Below, one piece after another: positions 6,651 through 14,515 of a stretch of 14,515 nt of DNA. The first letter of the stretch is position 1. Each line of letters begins with the position of its first letter. Below the pieces are notes generated by a model. The model was not told the DNA's origin. It saw only the letters and a list, made by a program, of their open reading frames with translations, and made no database searches. The stretch spans positions 1 to 14,515 of the forward strand of contig JAAUQA010000025.1 in the NCBI GenBank assembly GCA_012032855.1, read 5' to 3'. The translations under genes and the position numbers were made by a program. Source of the DNA: Candidatus Competibacteraceae bacterium. GTDB lineage: Bacteria > Pseudomonadota > Gammaproteobacteria > Competibacterales > Competibacteraceae.

Positions 6651-9255
6651 TTACATCCCGCCGCGAAAACCGGAATCTGGTTCGCTGAAGTCACCACAAC
6701 CTGTGCCGAGACAGCTCCTGACTCGATACCAATGTGTCGAGCCCGGCGATGCGGAGGTGTCGTTGAAACTGGTACCGGAGGGTACTCCAATGAGAACACC
6801 TTCAGTACCCGCGCTATCAGAGCGAAACACCTCGTAAAAGGTTGCTAAGTTAACGGCATCCCAAGTGATATTGACCCGATCGCTGAAAATCCCATCACTG
6901 GCTGATACTCCAGCAGGTGGGTTTAAGACCGGTAAAATACCCACACCATCACTAAACCCCGAGTCAGGACCGCCGAATTCACTACAACCTGCATCATTAC
7001 AGGCTCTTACCCGATACCAGTAAGTCCGACCCAGTATTACGGACGTGTCGTTGAAACTGGTGCCTGAGGGCGAACCGAGGAGAAAACCGGTAGTATCGGC
7101 GGCATCGGAACGAAACACTTCGTAGAAAGTAGCGTCACTGACCGCATCCCCAAGTAATAATAACCAGATCATCGGTTCCATCTGAGGCGGAAACTCCTTC
7201 GGGAGCCAGTGGTGGTAAAGGTGGGTTAGGGACCTCTAACACAGCGAACCCGTTATCGGCGGAACTAAATCCGCTGCAACCGGCGCTATTGCAAGCCTTG
7301 ACTCGATACCAATAGATGATCCCCGGAGTTACTGAGGTGTCCTCAAAACTGGTACTGTTAACCGTACCCCGCAATGCTCCGGTATCGCCGGACGAGTTGG
7401 AACGGTACACCTCATAGGAGGTGGCGTCAGTGACGAAGCTCCAGGTGACGTTAATCTGGTCCGGTAACGTGCCGTCACTGGCGTTAACATTGGTCGGGAT
7501 CATCGGCGTTTCAGTTCCAGTGAGCGGTTCGCGTTCTTGTAACTCTTCGGCAGCAGTAGTTAAACAACCAGCCCCACCATCAATGTTAGGATCGCAAGGC
7601 GCCTCGAACACATCCTCGCTGAATTTCAAAGCGCTTTGCACGATGGGATCGGAACCGCTGCTCGCACCAGCCAATTCAATGAATCCTGCAATCAACGGTG
7701 ATTCGCAACCGACTGCTGCAATCAAATCGATGTTCGGTACGTTCGGTATGCTCTCTAATGCGGCTTCTAATGAGCAAAGCATGCCGCCAGCAGCGACACC
7801 TCCTGCCCATAGGGCATCAAGCGCAAAGGCGTTAAGTGAAAAAGGTCCGCGAGCAGCGGCAGCCACATGCCTTTGCTGTTGTTGCCGGGCATGGATCAAG
7901 CTGCTTTGAATGGGATTCTGTAGGGTGGCTGCGAGCTGCTGTAAGGGCACCAATAATCCGAAATCGACGGGGATAGTCAGTGGGCCGAGTACTACCGTGC
8001 CTTGGGCGTCGACAAGGCTGATCTGATAAGTGGTTTGGGTGAAGTTGCTGAACTGCACCTCAATGCCGAGCGAGTCCTGATAGCTGGCTGGCAAACCATT
8101 ATCGGCCAACAGCAGATTCGCAAACAGATTCTGATTCGAATCTGCCCAAGTCACAGCAGTTAGTTGAGTCGGTTGCCCTTCCGGACCTTTGATAACCTGT
8201 ACACCCAAGCTGTTCGAACTATTAGCACCCAGCATGGCAGCAATTAAAGGGTTAGTTCGGATCGGTCACGGCAGCAGCGGTTGCGATTTTGACTCCCGTA
8301 GCCGTGCTGCTAACGATATTGAAGTTCTGACTCGGTTCCGACCAACCCACTGTGGTGGTGTTGCCATTACTCGGGAAGTCGGATAATGGGAACTGCCCAC
8401 CGGCGCCTTCCAGGAAATCCACGCCAAGCGTAGTCACCGCGAAGTTTACATTGGCAAATTCCACCCCGTCGGCTAGTGCTCTGAGGTTATGGGCACCGTC
8501 GCCGATCGCATTCCAGTTAAAGGTGAAACCAAAACCGTTGTTGTCATCACCGCACACGCCAATCGTATCGCCACGCTTAGTGCCGTAGGCGGTTTGTCGC
8601 AATGCGCCACCATCAATAACCACTTCGACGATGCTAGCTTCACAAACCCAGCCGCGGATTAGACCAATCCCACTTTCTGAGGAACCCTGAGTCGTGACTC
8701 CAGGAATGCACGGGGATTACTCGGAGGATCGGGATGATGGGGACGGAAATAGCGCTAGACAGCACAAAAATTCTGCTGAGCTTGTGACCAGCGTAACATC
8801 GGCGAGCTACCCGGGTTGGGAAAATCGGGTAAGGTGAATTCGCCGTTGGCCCCTTCCAGGAAATTGACTCCCAGGGTCGTAACAACAAAATTGACGTTGG
8901 CGAATTCAACGCCATCCGCCAAAGCCCGGATATTATGGATACCGTCGCCGACCGCATTCCAATTGAAGGTGAAGCCAAACCCATTGTCGTCGTCGCCACA
9001 AATCTCAATGGTATCGCCGCGTTTGGTACCGTAGGCAGTCTGACGTGGGGGTTCGCCGTCGATACTGATTTCGACCTGGTTTGCATCACATACCCATCCC
9101 CGAATCAAATTAATCCCACTTTCGAATGAGCCTTGTGTCGGAGACTCTAAAATTGCTTGGGCGAGAGAATGACAATTGATTCCTAACAATAGGACGAGGA
9201 TTAGCGCGTAACGAATGCCGGCTAAAGGCCGAAAAATAGATGCATAACAGCACAT
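6651..9255 (-). CDS. FnB: secreted multidomain protein with three FN3 domains, paralogue of FnA (five apparent frameshifts)
   Basis: Repaired length is about 867 residues. The start at 9255 (MCCYASIFRPLAG) matches that of FnA and is followed by a signal peptide (RYALILVLLLGINCHSLA, then QA); an in-frame ATG at 9270 is also possible. Order: two copies of the N-terminal domain, the middle domain, then three FN3 domains, one more than FnA. It ends EPDSGFRGGM, where FnA continues for about 120 residues, so the C-terminal domain was lost at the duplication junction. Frame breaks: an extra base in an A-run at 8766-8770, lost bases near 8731-8733 and 8693, an extra base at 8254 that creates TAA, and an extra base in a C-run at 7148-7151. 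The FnA alignment shows the missing or extra base each time. Some or all may be sequencing errors, but real pseudogenisation of a truncated paralogue cannot be excluded. It lies 161 bases downstream of der on the same strand. Confidence 0.75.
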
Positions 9256-9580
9256 AATTAATTGCCCCATTTTGGAAAGCCTGCGGTCATATTGTGACCC
9301 GGAGATGAGTATTTCACCAATGCCTGTTCATTGTCTTTGCGCAGGTAATGGGAGAGCAGCTACTCATTGAAAAATCCATATAATCGCAGTGATGCAGCGA
9401 TGTTTTCTACCCTAAATCATCGTTTCCGATTGCCCGACCCAACAGCAGATTTCTTCCTGGAGTTGAACTGAATCGGGCGATGATGTTGGGGGCGGTAAGG
9501 TTTGCGGGGTTCGTAGGGATTGTCACCGCTACGCAATTCGATCCGTACTGGTGTGCCCCATAAATTCAAGGATTTACGGA
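6654..9580. repeat. Right copy of the tandem duplication (FnB body, leader and der tail)
   Basis: Counterpart of 4084-6640. It contains all of FnB, its leader and the 3' part of the functional der gene. The copies are clearly similar but diverged, including in der, so the duplication is old and has not been homogenised recently. Confidence 0.85.
8307..9150 (-). repeat. Two tandem copies of the N-terminal extracytoplasmic domain in FnB
   Basis: Copy 1 (about 8757-9150) has RGWVCDANQVEISIDG, TAYGTKRGDT, CGDDDNGFGFTFNWN and LPDFP. Copy 2 (about 8307-8690) has RGWVCEAS, DGGALRQTAYGTKRGDT, CGDDNNGFGFTFNWN and LSDFP. Copy 1 of FnB is closer to copy 1 of FnA than to copy 2 of FnB, so the domain doubling predates the gene duplication. 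Frame breaks fall between the two copies. Confidence 0.8.
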
Positions 9581-10825
9581 AGCTATTGGCTAAATATCGG
9601 CGATAAGATTCCGGGACATGTTCGACACGATTGCCGTGGATAACAATGACAGGCGGGCTTTGTCCGCCTTGGTGTGCATAACGTAGTTTAATTCGGTGTC
9701 CTTTTACTAGGGGTGGTTGGTGGTTGGTGACCATCTGTTCCAGGATGCGGGTTAATTCCGGCGTGGATAATTTGCGAGTAGCCGCAGCGTAAGCGGTTTC
9801 CACCGAAGTCAGCACATCCATGATGCCCGAACCGTGCAGGGCGGAGATAAAATGGATTACAGCAAAATCAAGAAAAGACAGCTTGCGTTCTAACCCCTCT
9901 CGCACCTTGTGCCGCGTGTTAGCATCCAGATGGTCCCATTTATTGACTGCCACGACTAACGCCCGCCCACTATCCAAGGCCAAGCCCAGCAAAGTTGCAT
10001 CCTGATCGACGATGCCTTGGTGAGCATCCAGCATCATGACAACCACATGCGCTTGCTCAATAGCCTTTAGGGTTTTGATAACGCTGAATTTTCTACCGTA
10101 TCCTGTACCCGGCTGCGCCGCCGCACGCCGGCCGTATCGATCAGGGTATACGCCTGGCCGTCCTTTGCGAAGGGGATCTCGATGCTGTCGCGGGTAGTAC
10201 CCGGCACATCGGAGGTCACCACTCGTTCCTCGCCCAACAGACGATTGACGAGCGTGGATTTGCCGACGTTAGGTCGTCCAATTACAGCTAACCGAATACC
10301 CCCAGCCTGCTCAATTACGGGCTCCTCCTCAGCGCTGGGCAGTTGCGCTAGGATTGAATCCATCAACTCGGCAATTCCTTGACGATGCGCTGCAGAGATC
10401 GTATACGGCTCACCGAGCCCTAAATTGTGAAACTCGGCACTGACGGCCAACGCATCCAAGCGCTCGGTTTTATTGACAACTAAGTGCAATGGCTTACCCA
10501 AGCGACGTAGAGTTTGAGTTATGTCCTGATCGGCGCTAGACAGTCCTTCGCGCCCATCGACCAAGAGCAATAACAGGTCAGCTTCTTGTGCGGCTTGTTG
10601 TGCTTGCTGACTGACAAGCCCGGCCAAGCTATCGGTATCCATGCCTAACCCGCCAGTGTCCACTACCAAATAAGGGCGGGGGCCGACTTTGCCGAAACCA
10701 TATTGCCTATCGCGGGTTAAGCCCGGCATATCGGCGACCAGCGCGTCTCGAGTGCGCGTTAGGCAATTAAACAAAGTGGATTTCCCGACATTGGGCCTAC
10801 CCAGCAAAGCGATAACAGGCAACAT
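9417..10825 (-). CDS. der: Der (EngA), tandem-domain ribosome-assembly GTPase, one frameshift
   Basis: Der has two consecutive G domains and a KH-like C-terminal domain and acts in 50S subunit maturation. G1 of domain 1 is GRPNVGKST (9-17), G3 is DTGG (56-59) and G4 reads NKTE (118-121), where NKxD is usual. Domain 2 has GRPNVGKST from about 183, [22 protein letters not shown] and NKWD. The frame breaks at the T-run 10089-10092 (A-run on the coding strand): one more A turns [12 protein letters not shown] into [20 protein letters not shown], the family-typical sequence. Repaired length is about 469 residues (E. coli Der 490). The ATG at 10825 (MLPVIALLG) is the family start; no strong ribosome binding site is seen. 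The gene is essential in most bacteria, so the break is almost surely a sequencing error. The C-terminal tail is basic and partly duplicated at 6473-6640. Confidence 0.95.
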
Positions 10826-10961
10826 AACATGTAAACTCGAAAATGAAGGGCAAACAGCCGATGGCAGGATGGAATCAGACGCATTTTAACCTGAATAACT
10901 CACCCCGTTTGAAAGACTTATCATGAGGATGAGCGGCGAAGTAAGACTGTTAGAATCAAAC

Positions 10962-10990
10962 TTGACTTTCGCGATCAGGCTGTCGATACT
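10962..10990 (+). promoter_or_regulatory. Candidate sigma70 promoter of rpsT
   Basis: TTGACT (10962-10967) and GATACT (10985-10990) are separated by 17 bases, about 75 bases upstream of the rpsT start. The -35 matches consensus at 5 of 6 positions and the -10 at 4 of 6. The divergent der start lies about 140 bases away. No other strong element is visible in 10826-11064. Confidence 0.55.
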
Positions 10991-11050
10991 AATCAGCCAT
11001 TTAACAGCAGCCGTAGCATGTCGGCCCTATTTCTAAAGACCAGTAAACTT

Positions 11051-11056
11051 AGGAGA
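11051..11056 (+). promoter_or_regulatory. Ribosome binding site deciding the TTG start of rpsT
   Basis: AGGAGA lies 8 bases before the TTG at 11065-11067. No ATG or GTG lies nearby in frame at a suitable distance, so TTG is the start. E. coli rpsT also starts with UUG, where the weak start contributes to autogenous control by S20. Confidence 0.8.
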
Positions 11057-11064
11057 TAAACACC

Positions 11065-11331
11065 TTGGCGAATTCTGCACAAGCCAAAAAGCGGATCATT
11101 CAAGCCGAAAAGCATCGCCAGCACAATACCAGTATGCGCTCTAAAATGCGGACTTACATCAAGAAGGTGCTGAAAGCCATCCAAGTCGGAAACAAGCCTG
11201 AAGCCCAGGCTGCCTATCAAGAAGCCGTCTCTGTGATCGACCGTACGGCTAGCAAAGGGATCATCCACGCAAACAAAGCCGCACGGCATAAGAGCCGGTT
11301 AAATCAGCGTATTCGCAATCTGCCAAGCTAA
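11065..11331 (+). CDS. rpsT: 30S ribosomal protein S20
   Basis: An 88-residue basic protein, the normal S20 length. It begins [20 protein letters not shown] and has the characteristic [11 protein letters not shown] and [16 protein letters not shown] segments. S20 is a primary 16S rRNA binder that contacts the 5' domain and helix 44 during 30S assembly. It starts with TTG behind a good AGGAGA site, is transcribed alone from the candidate promoter at 10962-10990, and converges on proB with 51 bases between the stops. This is one of few genes here with no sign of a frame break. Confidence 0.97.
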   Translation: MANSAQAKKRIIQAEKHRQHNTSMRSKMRTYIKKVLKAIQVGNKPEAQAAYQEAVSVIDRTASKGIIHANKAARHKSRLNQRIRNLPS

Positions 11332-11348
11332 ATTTAACTGACGCAAAG

Positions 11349-11383
11349 ACTGGAAACAGCGTAAGCCGGCACTACCGGCCAGT
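11349..11383. terminator. Possible hairpin between convergent rpsT and proB
   Basis: GCCGG-CACTA-CCGGC at 11365-11379 is a GC-rich stem, with a weaker outer pairing of ACTGG (11349-11353) and CCAGT (11379-11383). No T-run follows on either strand. It fills most of the gap between the two stop codons, so a terminator role is plausible but unproven. Confidence 0.3.
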
Positions 11384-12511
11384 CAGAATACAACGAGATT
11401 ATCCCGGTGAATCAACTCCGGCTCGTCGACATAACCCAGTATCGTATTGATGCGTTCACTGGACTGGCCGATAATCTTCGCTGCTTCCACAGCATCATAG
11501 TTTACTAATCCCCGTCCAATCTCAGTGCCATCCCGGCCCGATGCAAGCGACTAATTCACCGCGATAAAACTGTCCATCAATCGCGGTTACCCCAACCGGC
11601 AGCAAACTTTTCCCGGATGTTTTCAACACGCGCGCAGCACCCGCATCCAAATGCAAGCGCCCCCGCACTTGAAGTTGCACTGCCAACCACTGTTTCCGCG
11701 CCGCTACCGGCCCCTGACTCGGTCTAAGCAAGGTGCCGATCGATTCACCCTGAGCAATGCGTCGCAAAGCATCGGGTTCGCGTCCACACGCAATCAGCGT
11801 TGAAGTGCCTGATCGAGCTGCTTTAGCAGCCGCTCTGACTTTAGTGAGCATGCCGCCCCGACCCAATATACTGGCTCCGCCGGCCATCTGTTCGAGCTCC
11901 GGATCACCAGCGCGCGCTTCGCTCAAAAAGCGTGCCTCGGGAAACCGCCGGGGATCTTTGTCGTACATGCCCTGCTGATCAGTCAGAATGACGTAAAGAT
12001 CCGCCTCTACGAGATTGGCTACCATAGCGCCTAGGGTATCGTTATCGCCGAAGCGAATCTCTTCAAAAGCAACCGTGTCGTTCTCATTGATAACCGGTAT
12101 CACGCGCAAGTTGAGTAACGTCGTCAAGGTGCTGCGCGCATTCAAATAACGGTTGCGATCAGCGGCGTCTTCATGGGTCAATAACACTTGCGCGGTGCGA
12201 ATACCGTAGTGTTGAAATTGTGATTCATAGGCTTGAGCCAAGCCCATTTGGCCCACTGCAGCGGCTGCTTGCAACTTATATAGTGCATTGGGACGTCTGT
12301 TCCAACCTAACCGCCGTACCCCCTCAGCGACGGCTCCGGAAGACACCAGCAACAATTCTTTGCCCTCATGATGCAGGGCGGCCAGTTGTTCTACCCAAGT
12401 GCTGATAGCAGCACCATCCAAACCACGCCCGTCGTTAGTGATGATGGCACTACCGATTTTGACTACCCAGCGTCGAGAATGACCTAGTTCCTGTCGTCCT
12501 TTATCAGACAT
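11383..12511 (-). CDS. proB: Glutamate 5-kinase, one frameshift near the C terminus
   Basis: ProB phosphorylates glutamate to gamma-glutamyl phosphate, the first and feedback-regulated step of proline synthesis. The amino-acid-kinase domain has [58 protein letters not shown] and [16 protein letters not shown] domain follows. The open frame stops early at 11522 (CIGPGWH), but beyond one extra base near 11542 the sequence continues [20 protein letters not shown] and ends [18 protein letters not shown], the normal ProB tail. Repaired length is 375 residues, as expected. I chose the ATG at 12511 ([10 protein letters not shown]); an upstream TTG at 12538 is less likely, and neither has a clear ribosome binding site. 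It follows obg by 50 bases, as in other gammaproteobacteria. Confidence 0.95.
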
Positions 12512-12561
12512 GATTGTGTTATGGATATACTGAGACAATGATGCAGTTTAATCTCTTTAGA

Positions 12562-13594
<1,033 letters not shown>

Positions 13595-13616
13595 GACATT
13601 CTCATCGCCGGGCCAG

Positions 13617-13639
13617 AAAAAAGCCCATATAGGGGCTTT
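13617..13639 (-). terminator. Intrinsic terminator/attenuator after rpmA
   Basis: On the minus strand, AAAGCCC-CTATAT-GGGCTTT is a 7-bp stem with a 6-base loop running into a TTTTTT tract. It lies 31 bases after the rpmA stop and 23 bases before the obg start, so it probably ends or attenuates the ribosomal-protein message ahead of obg and proB. Confidence 0.8.
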
Positions 13640-13669
13640 CTTGCTTATCGGCAACCGCTTAGGATTAAT

Positions 13670-13927
13670 CTAGGCTGGATAGACACTCACATATTTGCGT
13701 CGCTGAGGACCTTTAATCTCAAAGGTCACTTTGCCATCAGCCTTTGCAAATAGGGTGTGGTCTTTACCACAACCAACATTGGTACCGGGATGAAAACGAG
13801 TGCCGCGCTGCCGTACCAGAATATTGCCGGCACAAGCGAGCTGATCGCCAAACAGCTTAACCCCTAACCGTTTTGATTCCGAATCGCGACCGTTCCGACT
13901 GCTACCACCTGCTTTCTTATGGGCCAT
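13670..13927 (-). CDS. rpmA: 50S ribosomal protein L27
   Basis: An 85-residue protein of normal length. It starts [18 protein letters not shown], the conserved flexible N-terminus that reaches the peptidyl-transferase centre, and contains [21 protein letters not shown] and [17 protein letters not shown]. There is no N-terminal cleavage extension of the Firmicutes type. The ribosome binding site AGAGGA lies 7 bases before the ATG. It begins 11 bases after the repaired end of rplU, so the pair is translationally close. The frame is intact. Confidence 0.97.
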   Translation of the reverse strand: MAHKKAGGSSRNGRDSESKRLGVKLFGDQLACAGNILVRQRGTRFHPGTNVGCGKDHTLFAKADGKVTFEIKGPQRRKYVSVYPA

Positions 13928-13938
13928 AATAAATCCTC

Positions 13939-14333
13939 TTACTTGTCGAGCATCACGCCTGAGGTGTCGGCTGCATCTTGCGCAGCAGAAGCTGCTTCCG
14001 GAATGCTACCAGCAGCAATCCCCGGTCCCGCAATTTGCGAAATTTGCAATTCTGTGTAGTGTTGCCGATGTCCCATTGCTTGCGGTAATGCTTACGGCGG
14101 CGGAACTTGACGATTTCAACCTTGGGATTGCGGCCATGCGCTTTCACTACCGCTGTAACCCGGCCGTCATCCACATAGGGCGTGCCCAGGGTAAACTGAT
14201 CGCCGTTTGCAATCATAAGCACTTGATCAAGTTCTACGGAGGTTCCCTCTTCGACATCAAGCTTCTCAACCCGTAGCTTCTGACCTTCCGCTACCCGGTA
14301 TTGTTTACCCCCGGTCTTGATTACAGCGTACAT
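13939..14333 (-). CDS. rplU: 50S ribosomal protein L21, one frameshift
   Basis: L21 binds 23S rRNA in the 50S subunit. The first 90 residues are typical: [18 protein letters not shown] and [16 protein letters not shown]. The frame then reads WDIGNTTQ and runs to a stop at 13953, which is not L21. One more T in the run at 14076-14077 (one A on the coding strand) gives [19 protein letters not shown], the conserved L21 end. It continues as an Ala-rich tail ending TSGVMLDK with TAA at 13939. Repaired length is 131 residues, longer than the roughly 103 of E. coli because of this tail. The ATG at 14333 has GGAG about 8 bases upstream. The gene begins about 90 bases after the 5S rRNA on the same strand. 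Confidence 0.95.
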
Positions 14334-14423
14334 GACTCAATCTCCGTCGCCCCATTACACAGGCTAAGCCGGTTCGGAACAGGTAGTAGTGTGTGTATTG
14401 GATGCGTGATTATCAAAATAAAG

Positions 14424-14515
14424 TGCCTGGCGGTGACCGACTTTCGCCTGGGGAGAGCCCCAGACTATCATAGGCGCGGAGCCGTTTCACCGTTGAGTTC
14501 GGGAAGGGATCGGGT
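14424..14515 (-). rRNA. rrf: 5S ribosomal RNA, 3' part (5' end beyond window)
   Basis: Read on the minus strand, the end of the window is ATCCCTTCCCGAACTC, then GGTGAAACGGC, CTGGGGCTCTCCCCAGG, and the 3' end CGCCAGGCA at 14424. These are the loop and helix sequences of a proteobacterial 5S rRNA. About 92 of roughly 115 bases are present. It is the distal gene of an rRNA operon that must lie beyond the right edge. No T-rich terminator is evident before rplU. Confidence 0.93.

Noticed and set aside
3688..9255. CRISPR array or transposon explanation for the large repeats
   Set aside because: Repeats are kilobase-scale coding paralogues with no spacers, inverted ends, transposase or target duplications.
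9256..9416. Terminator between der and FnB
   Set aside because: Only a weak 5-bp stem (ATCGC/GCGAT) was found with no adjacent T-run, so co-transcription of der and FnB remains open.
9417..10825. Two separate GTPase genes or a split Der
   Set aside because: One added base in the run at 10089-10092 fuses them into a normal tandem-domain Der.
11522..11560. ProB lacking the end of its PUA domain
   Set aside because: The missing tail is present in another frame down to 11383, including [16 protein letters not shown].
13953..14080. Unusual C-terminus of L21 (WDIGNTTQ onward) as a novel extension
   Set aside because: It is the shifted frame after a missing base at 14076-14077; the corrected frame gives the conserved L21 end and closes at 13939, just before rpmA.

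Overview
The window looks like a chromosomal segment of a gammaproteobacterium. The block rplU-rpmA-obg-proB, with rpsT converging on proB, matches the gene order known from Pseudomonas-type genomes, and rpsT starts with TTG as in enterobacteria. Genus cannot be fixed by reading alone. No mobile element, CRISPR array, tRNA or phage gene is visible.

Layout. Positions 1-1101 (minus): a molybdate-binding Mop/TOBE protein cut by the window edge, preceded by a class I-type histone-deacetylase-fold hydrolase. Positions 1212-3617 (plus): a YciA-like acyl-CoA thioesterase, the ribosomal ABC-F ATPase EttA and an unrecognised 80-residue protein, ending at a strong hairpin shared with the convergent minus-strand block. 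Positions 3688-9255 (minus): two large paralogous secreted proteins (here FnA and FnB) made of a twice-repeated N-terminal domain, a middle domain and fibronectin type III (FN3) domains. Positions 9417-10825 (minus): the ribosome-assembly GTPase der. Positions 11065-11331 (plus): rpsT. Positions 11383-14333 (minus): proB, obg, rpmA and rplU, with the 3' part of a 5S rRNA at 14424-14515 on the same strand.

Two observations stand out. First, FnA and FnB arose by a tandem duplication whose junction can be read almost to the base. A decayed copy of the 3' end of der lies between them (6473-6640), and FnB stops exactly where its homology to FnA stops, so FnB lost the C-terminal domain that FnA keeps. 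Second, the sequence is full of one-base indels, mostly in homopolymer runs, that break essential genes (rplU, obg, proB, der) and scramble part of ettA. All can be repaired by one-base edits that restore family-typical protein, so they are probably sequencing or assembly errors. Several of the short reading frames in this window are therefore artefacts, and the genes below are given at their repaired extents.

Functionally most of the window is translation and ribosome biology (rplU, rpmA, rpsT, 5S, obg, der, ettA) plus proline synthesis (proB). I did not find a convincing new multi-gene system; the duplicated secreted FN3 proteins are the least explained element.
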